A model generated the notes under the pieces. The model was not told the origin of the DNA. It saw only the letters and a list, made by a program, of their open reading frames with translations, and ran no database searches. The translations under genes and the position numbers were made by a program. A DNA stretch of 18,433 nucleotides, from the NCBI GenBank assembly GCA_913776675.1, contig CAJYRE010000067.1:1-18433 (forward strand). Direction: 5' to 3'. This document shows positions 8,214 to 14,311 of the stretch, one piece after another. Every line of letters starts with the position of its first letter. The stretch's first letter is position 1. The DNA is from Rhizobiaceae bacterium (GTDB lineage: Bacteria > Pseudomonadota > Alphaproteobacteria > Rhizobiales > Rhizobiaceae).

Positions 8214-8398
8214 TACCCCCCTCTGTCCTGTCGGACATCTCCCCCTCAGGGGGGGAGATCACAAGGGGAAAATGCATTCTGCCCTGTTGCTCGTTGGGCG
8301 CAAATGGCCAAGTTTCTTTAACCGTGGACCTCAGGTTCTTATGATTTTTCCAATCTCCCCCCTTGAGGGGGAGATGCCTGGCAAGGCAGAGGGGGGTA
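8214..8398. repeat. Inverted pair of 46-bp REP/MITE-like elements between ATPase and permease genes
   Basis: Two 46-bp elements face each other at 8214-8259 and 8353-8398. The outer ends TACCCCCCTCTG (8214-8225) and CAGAGGGGGGTA (8387-8398) are a perfect 12-bp inverted repeat. Each element also folds on itself: ATCTCCCCC with GGGGGAGAT at 8237-8259 and at 8353-8375. The 93 bp between the elements has no gene. The same paired element occurs at 11915-12094, so it is a repeat family. In RNA it could form one very long hairpin or two local ones, acting as a processing site or partial terminator; this is inference. Confidence 0.85.
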
Positions 8399-8416
8399 AC
8401 GACAGACGCCAACGCT

Positions 8417-9205
8417 CTACTCCTCATAACTATGCCCCGCCCGCAAACCCTCACGCACCCGATGGGCAATGGCCAAAAACTCTGGCGTTTCCCGAATGTC
8501 CAGTGGCCTCTCCCGTGGCAGGGTGGATTCAATCACATCCGTGACGCGACCGGGCCGAGGGCTCATCACCACGATTTTGGTGGAGAGATAAACGGCTTCC
8601 TGAATCGAATGGGTGACAAAACAGATGGTCTTGTTGGTGCGATCCCAGAGTTTGAGCAATTGCTCGTTCAGATGGTCGCGGACAATTTCATCCAGCGCGC
8701 CAAAGGGTTCGTCCATCAACAACAGATCAGCATCAAAGGCCAGCGCGCGGGCAATCGAGGCGCGCTGCTGCATGCCGCCGGAGAGTTGCCAGGGAAATTT
8801 TTTGCCAAAGCCTGAGAGATTGACCAGTTCCAGCGTTTGCTCAATCCGCTTTTTCTTCTCATCCGGGCTATAGGCCATGATCTCCAGCGGCAGGGCAATG
8901 TTTTGCTCGATGGTGCGCCAGGGATAAAGCGCTGCCGCCTGAAACACGTAGCCGTAGGAGCGCTCCTTACGGGCATTTTCCGGTGTCATGCCATTGACGG
9001 TGATGGTGCCACTGGTGTGCTTTTCCAAGTCCGCAATGACACGCAAAAACGTGGTTTTGCCACAGCCGGAGGGGCCAATGAAGGAAACAAAATCGCCTTT
9101 TTTCACCTCCAGATCCACGTTGGACAGCGCATGCACCGGCCCATCATTGGTCTGGAAGGTGAGACAGAGATCTTTGGCGGAGACGACGGAGTAGGGTGTG
9201 TTCAT
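8417..9205 (-). CDS. ABC transporter ATP-binding protein (SsuB/TauB-like)
   Basis: A 262-residue cytoplasmic ATPase that powers the importer. All catalytic motifs are intact: Walker A GPSGCGKTT (44-52), Q-loop Q89, signature LSGGMQQR (141-148), Walker B LLLMDEP (161-167) with catalytic E166, D-loop GALD, and switch H199 in VTHS. It belongs to the nitrate/sulfonate/taurine class that pairs with NMT1-like binding proteins. The ATG at 9205 overlaps the stop of the preceding membrane-protein gene (ATGA) and has no convincing ribosome binding site, so translation probably depends on coupling. The codons for PYSVVSAKD near its N-terminus are repeated at 9823-9848 inside a small upstream ORF, suggesting that the original 5' end was displaced by an insertion. 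Confidence 0.95.
   Translation of the reverse strand: MNTPYSVVSAKDLCLTFQTNDGPVHALSNVDLEVKKGDFVSFIGPSGCGKTTFLRVIADLEKHTSGTITVNGMTPENARKERSYGYVFQAAALYPWRTIEQNIALPLEIMAYSPDEKKKRIEQTLELVNLSGFGKKFPWQLSGGMQQRASIARALAFDADLLLMDEPFGALDEIVRDHLNEQLLKLWDRTNKTICFVTHSIQEAVYLSTKIVVMSPRPGRVTDVIESTLPRERPLDIRETPEFLAIAHRVREGLRAGHSYEE
9171..9196. repeat. 26-bp direct repeat, copy 1 (in ATPase gene 5' end)
   Basis: TCTTTGGCGGAGACGACGG followed by AGTAGGG matches 9823-9848 at 25 of 26 positions; the single difference is G versus A in the middle. The copies are 652 bp apart and bracket the 183-residue membrane-protein gene. Both are read in the same frame as PYSVVSAKD on the minus strand, so the duplication involves coding sequence rather than a random motif. 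Confidence 0.85.
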
Positions 9206-9753
9206 TGGCGAATACCAGGATGAGATGATTGAGGATGCGGATTCGGGTCGGTCAAGATCGGTTGGATAAGAATTCCCTCATCGTCGTCTGCTAATTTTTG
9301 CTCAACCTGTCGGAATACAATCGTGCCTGTCATTGTAGCGGGCGCGATGATGGCCATCAGCTCTAAAGTCGACCTGATCCAGTCGTCATAATAGTCAGCG
9401 AAAGCTATTCCACCCGGAGCCATCCAAAAGGCTACAGCGGTACTTGTTGTTGCCGCGACCAGTGTTGTTGCGTAAAAATATGCTTTGAAACTTGTCCATC
9501 GTGCAAGCTTAACAACAGAAAATGCGATTGTGCATGGAATAAGCATCAGAATAAATACAACGCAAAACCCAATCGACCACAGAAATGCAAACTCGAAAGC
9601 TGGACCGCTCACGATACAGCGATCTACATTCGTTGTGATGCAACTAAATTTTATCGTTGTTATCAATACGATGAATGCGGCCAGAAGAGACGCAGGGTAT
9701 GATGCTGAAAATACGGTTATATTTTTGTATAATAAAGCTTTTTTGCTCTTCAT
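9202..9753 (-). CDS. Small four-TM membrane protein of unknown function (distal copy)
   Basis: I do not recognise this protein. It has 183 residues, with hydrophobic segments near 12-36, 55-80, 91-110 and 129-147 and a polar, proline-rich tail (about 150-183). The start is ATG 9753, with GGAG seven bases upstream; a GTG at 9783 is in frame but less well placed. Its ATG overlaps the stop of the small ORF before it and its stop overlaps the ATPase start, so it sits in a tightly coupled chain. Hand counts of 60-base lines give 40-43 % GC here against 55-62 % in flanking operon genes, which suggests recent acquisition. The last TM, APATMTGTIVFRQ, resembles PASLAGTMVFYKQ in the gene at 9907-10392, so the two appear paralogous. 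A transporter accessory role is possible but unproven. Confidence 0.75.
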   Translation of the reverse strand: MKSKKALLYKNITVFSASYPASLLAAFIVLITTIKFSCITTNVDRCIVSGPAFEFAFLWSIGFCVVFILMLIPCTIAFSVVKLARWTSFKAYFYATTLVAATTSTAVAFWMAPGGIAFADYYDDWIRSTLELMAIIAPATMTGTIVFRQVEQKLADDDEGILIQPILTDPNPHPQSSHPGIRQ

Positions 9754-9887
9754 CTTCCCGCTCCAACCGCAAAGTTCCCCCACGTCGCAATCTCATCACC
9801 AATCTTAACGGCCACATAAATGTCTTTGGCGGAAACGACGGAGTAGGGGGATGCGGGCAATCCCGATGTTTCTGCTTTTGTAATCAT
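9750..9887 (-). pseudogene. 45-residue ORF carrying a duplicated N-terminus of the ABC ATPase; probable remnant
   Basis: ATG at 9887 opens a 45-codon ORF ending in a TGA that overlaps the ATG of the next gene (ATGA). It includes PASPYSVVSAKD, and PYSVVSAKD is identical to residues 4-12 of the ATPase encoded from 9205. After that point the sequence diverges (IYVAVKIGDEIATWGNFAV). The likely reading is that this was the original start of the ATPase gene, with its ribosome binding site (AGAGAG) 19 bp after the previous gene. An inserted segment then cut it off, and the ATPase gained a new start downstream. It could still be translated as a leader that couples expression of the membrane-protein gene. 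An independent functional microprotein is less likely but not excluded. Confidence 0.6.
9823..9848. repeat. 26-bp direct repeat, copy 2 (in the small ORF)
   Basis: This is the second copy of the repeat at 9171-9196, with one mismatch. It lies inside the small ORF at 9750-9887 and encodes the same PYSVVSAKD residues. The homology ends abruptly on both sides, as expected for a junction produced by an insertion or local duplication. Confidence 0.85.
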
Positions 9888-9906
9888 CGTGTCTCTCTGG
9901 GGGTCG

Positions 9907-10392
9907 CTAAGGGTTGGCTGCCAGCTTTGTCCCGCTTCCTTTCGGCCTGCTTCTGGCTTGTTTGTAGAACACCATTGTCCCCGCCAAACTTGCTGGAAGA
10001 CAAATGCGTAGAAAAATTTTCAGATACATCCATGCGAATTTTGCGGACCAAATCTTCACGTATCCGGGTATCGACACTAAGACGCTCGCCGGGAAAGCCA
10101 CCATTAGCCCCATCACCGTTCCAAGTAAAACATAGTTTATCAACGTTACAGGGATGAAGTATGCAATCATGTAAATCAACAGAGTAGGCATAGGCGTTAG
10201 CAGGAAGGCGAAATACAGTAAAACCAGCGGCATATAAAATATATCCGTTGTATCATCACTGCTGAACGAGAAGCCTTCTTGAAGGATATGTTGCAAAATG
10301 AAGCTCAGGAATGCGACCATCGTTCCTGCCAGCACGGCCAGCAGATATGCTGACAGGAACATGATGATGTTATTCATGATCCGCTGGATCAT
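9907..10392 (-). CDS. Small four-TM membrane protein of unknown function (hydA-proximal copy)
   Basis: I do not recognise this protein. It has 161 residues, with hydrophobic segments near 11-33, 52-80, 82-106 and 126-142 and a short basic tail (KQARSRPKGSGTK). The start chosen is ATG 10392, which has GCAGGAGCGAGGTA just upstream and lies 14 bp after the hydA stop. A longer reading frame from 10470 would overlap hydA by 64 bp and is rejected. GC content is low (38 % in the line at 10201-10260), unlike hydA. The last TM, LPASLAGTMVFYKQ, aligns with the last TM of the gene at 9202-9753, and the overall size and topology agree, so the two are probably paralogues. Being inside a pyrimidine uptake and degradation operon suggests, but does not show, a role in transport. 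Confidence 0.75.
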   Translation of the reverse strand: MIQRIMNNIIMFLSAYLLAVLAGTMVAFLSFILQHILQEGFSFSSDDTTDIFYMPLVLLYFAFLLTPMPTLLIYMIAYFIPVTLINYVLLGTVMGLMVAFPASVLVSIPGYVKIWSAKFAWMYLKIFLRICLPASLAGTMVFYKQARSRPKGSGTKLAANP

Positions 10393-10406
10393 TACCTCGC
10401 TCCTGC

Positions 10407-11861
10407 TCACACCCCGCTGGCCGGAATGCCCGTGCGTTCCACTTTGCGCGGAGACACCAGATCCTTCCAAGTCGATAGCGCCTTGCTGACCGCCGGATAA
10501 GGCTCGCGCTTGACGAACTTACCATGGCCTTCCTGCGTCTTCACGGTGCTTTCCTCAATCGCCACCACGCCACGGGTCAGGGTAAAGCGCGGCAGGCCGG
10601 TGACGGTTTTGCCCTCGAACACATTGTAATCAATGGCCGATTGCTGGTTGCTGGCCGAAATGGTCTTGGAGCGCTTCGGATCCCAAACTACAATATCGGC
10701 ATCTGCTCCCACAAGGATTGCACCCTTCTTGGGGTAGATATTGAGGATTTTGGCGATGTTGGTAGAGGTGACGGCGACAAACTCGTTCATCGTCAATCGG
10801 CCTGTTGCCACGCCATAGGTCCACAGCATCGGCAGACGATCTTCCAAGCCGCCGGTACCATTGGGGATTTTGGTGAAATTGCCAACGCCAAACCGCTTCT
10901 GCTCGGTGGTAAAGGCGCAATGGTCGGTGGCAACGCAGGACAGCGAGCCGGATTGCAGGCCAGCCCAGAGGCTATCCTGATGCTGCTTGTTGCGGAACGG
11001 CGGCGACATCACCCGGCGGGCGGCGTGGTCCCAATCCTTGTCGAAATATTCGCTCTCATCCAGTGTCAGATGCTGGATCAGCGGCTCGCCATAGACCCGC
11101 ATGCCCTTTTGCCGGGCGCGGCGGATGGCCTCATGCGCCTGCTCGCAGGACGTATGCACCACATAGAGCGGCACACCGGCCATATCGGCCAGCATGATGG
11201 CGCGGTTGGTGGCCTCACCTTCTACCTCAGCCGGGCGGGAATAGGCGTGGGCTTCTGGCCCGTCATTGCCCTCGGCCAGCAGCTTGGCCGACATGGCGGC
11301 AACCACATCACCATTTTCAGCATGAACCAGCGGCAGCGCGCCCAGCTCGGCACAGCGCGAGAAGGAGGCGAACATCTCGTCATCATTCACCATCAACGCG
11401 CCTTTATAGGCCATGAAGTGTTTGAACGTGTTGATGCCCTTGTCCTGCACAATCGTCTGCATTTCGTTGAAAATGCGCTCATCCCAGGAGGTGATGGCCA
11501 TGTGGAAGGAGTAATCGCAATTGGCGCGGGTGGATTTATTGTCCCAGCGGGTCAGTGCTTCCAACAGCGACTGGCCGGGATCGGGCAGACAGAAATCCAC
11601 CACCATCGTGGTGCCGCCAGCCAGACCCGCACGGGTGCCACTTTCAAAATCATCGGCGGAGTATGTGCCCATGAAGGGCATTTCCAGATGCACATGCGGA
11701 TCAATGCCGCCCGGCATGATGTAACAGCCCGCCGCATCCAGCACGGTCTCGCCGGAAAGGTCTGGGCCGATTTCGGTGATGACCCCGCCCTCGATTTTCA
11801 CATCGGCCTTATAAGTGAGATCGGCTGTGACGACGGTGCCGCCTTTGATGACTGTGCTCAT
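10407..11861 (-). CDS. hydA: Dihydropyrimidinase / D-hydantoinase
   Basis: A 484-residue cyclic amidohydrolase that opens 5,6-dihydrouracil or dihydrothymine to N-carbamoyl-beta-amino acids, the second step of reductive pyrimidine degradation; it would also act on hydantoins. The binuclear zinc site is complete: H56 and H58 in DPHVHLE, the carboxylated lysine K147 in TFKHFMAYK, H180 in LVHAENGD, H236 in VVHTSC and D313 in ATDHC. The length is normal for the family and the protein should be cytoplasmic. The ATG at 11861 has GGGTGA upstream. It follows the N-carbamoyl hydrolase gene after a 263-bp gap filled by an inverted repeat element, and precedes a membrane-protein gene by 14 bp. The adjacent hydrolase and RutR make dihydropyrimidinase the likelier physiological role than D-hydantoinase. 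Confidence 0.95.
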   Translation of the reverse strand: MSTVIKGGTVVTADLTYKADVKIEGGVITEIGPDLSGETVLDAAGCYIMPGGIDPHVHLEMPFMGTYSADDFESGTRAGLAGGTTMVVDFCLPDPGQSLLEALTRWDNKSTRANCDYSFHMAITSWDERIFNEMQTIVQDKGINTFKHFMAYKGALMVNDDEMFASFSRCAELGALPLVHAENGDVVAAMSAKLLAEGNDGPEAHAYSRPAEVEGEATNRAIMLADMAGVPLYVVHTSCEQAHEAIRRARQKGMRVYGEPLIQHLTLDESEYFDKDWDHAARRVMSPPFRNKQHQDSLWAGLQSGSLSCVATDHCAFTTEQKRFGVGNFTKIPNGTGGLEDRLPMLWTYGVATGRLTMNEFVAVTSTNIAKILNIYPKKGAILVGADADIVVWDPKRSKTISASNQQSAIDYNVFEGKTVTGLPRFTLTRGVVAIEESTVKTQEGHGKFVKREPYPAVSKALSTWKDLVSPRKVERTGIPASGV

Positions 11862-11897
11862 GTGTGTTCACCCGTATTTGTTTTGTTGTCGTTCAAG

Positions 11898-12111
11898 CGT
11901 TTCGATTTGCCGCTTACCCCCCTCTGGCTTGCCAGCCATCTCCCCCTCAAGGGGGGAGATTGGATAGAGGAAAGGCCTTGTTTTTCTTCAAGCGTTGGAG
12001 TCTCCGATGCGCGACAAAAAAGAGGTGTAAGAGGCAAACCCAGAGTTGATCTCCCCCCTTGAGGGGGAGATGCCCCGCAGGGCAGAGGGGGGTAAGCGGC
12101 AGATCAAAACG
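11898..12111. repeat. MITE-like element with 29-bp inverted ends, between hydA and the M20 hydrolase gene
   Basis: The terminal inverted repeats at 11898-11926 and 12083-12111 are 29 bp long with two mismatches and include GCCGCTTACCCCCCTCTG. Inside are the same 46-bp elements seen at 8214-8398, here at 11915-11960 and 12049-12094, each with its own ATCTCCCCC...GGGGGAGAT hairpin. The 88 bp in the middle shows no gene and no clear similarity to the centre of the other copy. The inverted homology extends further here than in the other copy, giving a 214-bp unit. No target-site duplication is evident. Confidence 0.85.
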
Positions 12112-12124
12112 ATCATGCTGTCCA

Positions 12125-13378
12125 TCACCCCACAACCTCCGCCGTCTCCAACACCGCATGCAGCAAAACATCACATCCCGCACTCGCCCAATCCTTGGAA
12201 ATCTCTTCGGCCTCGTTGTGCGAAAGCCCACCCACGCAGGGGCACATGATCATGGTGGCAGGTGCAACCCGTGCCGCCCAGCAGGCGTCATGGCCTGCGC
12301 CGGAAATGATGTTCATGTGGCTGTAACCCAGCCGTTCAGCCGCATCGCGCACCCGGCCCACCAGCGTGGTGTCAAAGGTCACGGGGTCGAAATGGCCGAC
12401 GGCTTCGACTGAGCAGCCGACGCCGAGTGCTTCGCAAATGGTTGCGGCTTCGGCTTCAATTTTGGCCCGCATGCGGTCCAGTTTGTCCTGGCTTGGCGTG
12501 CGAATATCCACCGTAAACACCACTTTGCCCGGCAGCACATTGCGCGAATTGGGCGAGAAGAACACCTGTCCCACACCGCCAACCGCGCCGGGCTGTTCGC
12601 TCATCGCCACATCCTGCACCATCTCGATGATGCGGCTCATGGCAAGGCCCGCGTTGACGCGAAGGTTCATCGGGGTCGAGCCGGTGTGTGCCTCGCGGCC
12701 TGTGAGGGTAAATTCCAGCCACCAGAGGCCCTGACAGTGGGTGACAACGCCAATTTGCTTGTTTTCGGCTTCCAGAATAGGGCCTTGCTCAATGTGATAT
12801 TCGAAATAGGCGTGCATTTTGCGCGCACCCACGTCTTCGTCACCCAGCCAGCCAATGCGCTTCAGCTCGTCGCCATAGGTCTTGCCGTCAGGGTCTTTGC
12901 GGGAATAGGCATAATCCAGCGTATGCATGCCGGCAAACACGCCGGAAGCCAACATGGCAGGGGCAAAACGCGCGCCTTCTTCATTGGCCCAGTTGGTGAC
13001 GACAATCGGATGCTTGGTCTTGATGCCCAAGTCATTCATCGAACGCACGACCTCAAGGGCGGCCAGCACACCCAGCACGCCATCATATTTGCCACCCGTG
13101 GGCTGGGTGTCGAGATGCGAGCCGACATAGACGGGAAGCGCATCAGGATCGGTGCCGGGGCGGGTGGCAAACATGGTGCCCATTTTGTCCACGCCCATGG
13201 TCATGCCAGCCGCTTCGCACCAGCTTTGAAACAGAGCGCGGCCTTCAGCGTCTTCATCGGTCAAGGTCTGGCGGTTGTTGCCGCCTGCAATGCCGGGGCC
13301 AATCTTGGCCATGTCCATCAGGCTGTCCCACAGCCGGTCAGCATTCACGCGCAGGTTCGCGCCGGGTTGAGCCGTCAT
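12125..13378 (-). CDS. M20 Zn-dependent N-carbamoyl amide hydrolase (probable beta-ureidopropionase)
   Basis: A 417-residue hydrolase that cleaves N-carbamoyl-beta-alanine or N-carbamoyl-L-amino acids to the amino acid, CO2 and ammonia, the last step of reductive pyrimidine degradation. The metal and catalytic residues of the M20 amidase branch are all present: H88 in VGSHLDT, D99 in GKYDG, E133-E134 in NEEG, H195 in YHIEQGP and H387 in LSHNE. The dimerisation-domain ligands in HTGSTP and NSRN are also seen. The start ATG 13378 is chosen because AGGA lies upstream at proper spacing and MTAQ fits the family's N-terminus. A longer frame to 13594 would add 72 low-quality residues across the promoter. 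It is the first gene of the operon and lies beneath the RutR operator. N-carbamoyl-L-amino acid hydrolase and allantoate amidohydrolase are the alternatives. Confidence 0.92.
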   Translation of the reverse strand: MTAQPGANLRVNADRLWDSLMDMAKIGPGIAGGNNRQTLTDEDAEGRALFQSWCEAAGMTMGVDKMGTMFATRPGTDPDALPVYVGSHLDTQPTGGKYDGVLGVLAALEVVRSMNDLGIKTKHPIVVTNWANEEGARFAPAMLASGVFAGMHTLDYAYSRKDPDGKTYGDELKRIGWLGDEDVGARKMHAYFEYHIEQGPILEAENKQIGVVTHCQGLWWLEFTLTGREAHTGSTPMNLRVNAGLAMSRIIEMVQDVAMSEQPGAVGGVGQVFFSPNSRNVLPGKVVFTVDIRTPSQDKLDRMRAKIEAEAATICEALGVGCSVEAVGHFDPVTFDTTLVGRVRDAAERLGYSHMNIISGAGHDACWAARVAPATMIMCPCVGGLSHNEAEEISKDWASAGCDVLLHAVLETAEVVG

Positions 13379-13512
13379 CTCATCATTCCTAATCTGTGCA
13401 GGGGTTTCGATGCTGATCGAAAGCCGCTGTTCCCTGTTTATTTGGCTCTTGTTATTTTTTGAGCCTTTGTTTCGGTCCCAGCCATTGCCTTTCTCAGGGC
13501 AGTGATTGATAT

Positions 13513-13555
13513 TTGACCGATTGGTAAACATTACAACTTCCGCTGCTGTACTCAA
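13513..13555 (-). promoter_or_regulatory. Putative RutR operator overlapping the operon promoter
   Basis: TTGACCGATTGGTAAA at 13513-13528 matches the E. coli RutR consensus TTGACCA-NN-TGGTCAA at 12 of 14 fixed positions. On the minus strand, TTGAGT (13555-13550) and TAATGT (13533-13528) make a plausible -35/-10 pair with a 16-bp spacer. The operator would begin at the end of the -10 and cover the start site, the position of a repressor. It lies in the 291-bp spacer between the hydrolase gene and rutR, so it could also affect rutR itself. The match is seen; binding is inferred. Apart from this, the spacer 13379-13669 holds no gene. Confidence 0.65.
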
Positions 13556-13669
13556 GTCGAAAATGTGGAAAAGTTTCGCAAAAATTACAGGCATTTGCTC
13601 AAAAATTGCGCCTATTTTTTGGGCGGTGTCGGCATGGTGATGCGGTCGAATGAAGGATGGGGAGAGAGC

Positions 13670-14311
13670 ATGGCAGTGCCAAGGGCTGCAAAAACACAGC
13701 GGCGCACTCGAATTCAGGAAGAGAAGGAAGAAATTATCCTTCAGGCCGCTTTGGACGTGTTTTCTACTAAAGGCTTTCTGGGCTCAACCATTGATCAGAT
13801 TGCCGATGTGGCGGGCATGTCCAAGCCCAATCTGCTCTATTATTTCCGCACCAAAGAGGCCATGCACCGTGTGCTGATGGATCGGCTTTTGGCCAACTGG
13901 CTGGAACCGTTGCGGGCTTTTGATGCTGATGGTGATCCACGTGAGGAAATTTGCTCCTATATCCGCCGCAAGCTGGAAATGGCGCGGGATTTTCCGCGTG
14001 AAAGCCGCTTGTTTGCCAATGAAATCCTGCAGGGTGCGCCGAATATTGAGGACGTGCTGAAAGGCTCGCTGAAAGACCTGGTGGATGAGAAGGTGGAGGT
14101 GATCCGCAGTTGGATTGCCAGCGGCAAACTGGCCGCATGCGATCCCTATCATCTGATTTTTTCCATCTGGTCCACCACCCAGCACTATGCCGATTTTGAT
14201 GTGCAGGTGCGCGCCGTACTGGGCGGGAATGACAGTGATGACCACCGTTTTGAGGCAGCGGCGCAGTTTCTGGAAAACCTGTTTGTCCGCGGTCTGAAAT
14301 TGGGCGGATGA
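13670..14311 (+). CDS. rutR: RutR-like TetR-family pyrimidine-responsive regulator
   Basis: A 213-residue dimeric repressor. The TetR_N domain contains the helix-turn-helix STIDQIADVAGMSKPNLLYY (39-58). The ligand-binding domain matches the RutR C-terminal family over long stretches: ICSYIRRKLEMARDFPRESR, LKDLVDEK, GKLAACDPYHLIFSIW and TQHYADF parallel E. coli RutR (212 residues, recalled from knowledge). E. coli RutR binds uracil or thymine and releases DNA. The start ATG 13670 is preceded by GGGGAGAGAGC, whereas a frame from 13565 adds 35 unlikely residues. Divergent orientation from the catabolic operon and the operator between them support a local repressor role. Its stop abuts the stop of the convergent EamA gene with no gap. 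Confidence 0.92.
   Translation: MAVPRAAKTQRRTRIQEEKEEIILQAALDVFSTKGFLGSTIDQIADVAGMSKPNLLYYFRTKEAMHRVLMDRLLANWLEPLRAFDADGDPREEICSYIRRKLEMARDFPRESRLFANEILQGAPNIEDVLKGSLKDLVDEKVEVIRSWIASGKLAACDPYHLIFSIWSTTQHYADFDVQVRAVLGGNDSDDHRFEAAAQFLENLFVRGLKLGG

Noticed and set aside
10393..10470. 26-residue N-terminal extension of the hydA-proximal membrane protein
   Set aside because: It would overlap hydA coding sequence by 64 bp and adds a polar, glycine/serine-rich stretch; ATG 10392 has a clear ribosome binding site.
10524..12062. 512-residue plus-strand open frame opposite hydA
   Set aside because: The minus frame has a complete dihydropyrimidinase with all catalytic residues; the plus frame is a compositional shadow that runs into the repeat element.
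8214..12111. CRISPR-like array from the repeated C-rich elements
   Set aside because: There are only two inverted pairs far apart, with no regular spacing, spacers or cas genes; they are palindromic interspersed elements.
13379..13594. 72-residue N-terminal extension of the M20 hydrolase (start at 13594)
   Set aside because: It crosses the predicted promoter and operator, has no family-like sequence, and the ATG at 13378 has a good ribosome binding site and gives a normal length.
13565..13669. 35-residue N-terminal extension of RutR
   Set aside because: The ATG at 13670 has GGGGAGAG upstream and gives 213 residues, close to E. coli RutR; the extension is not family-like.
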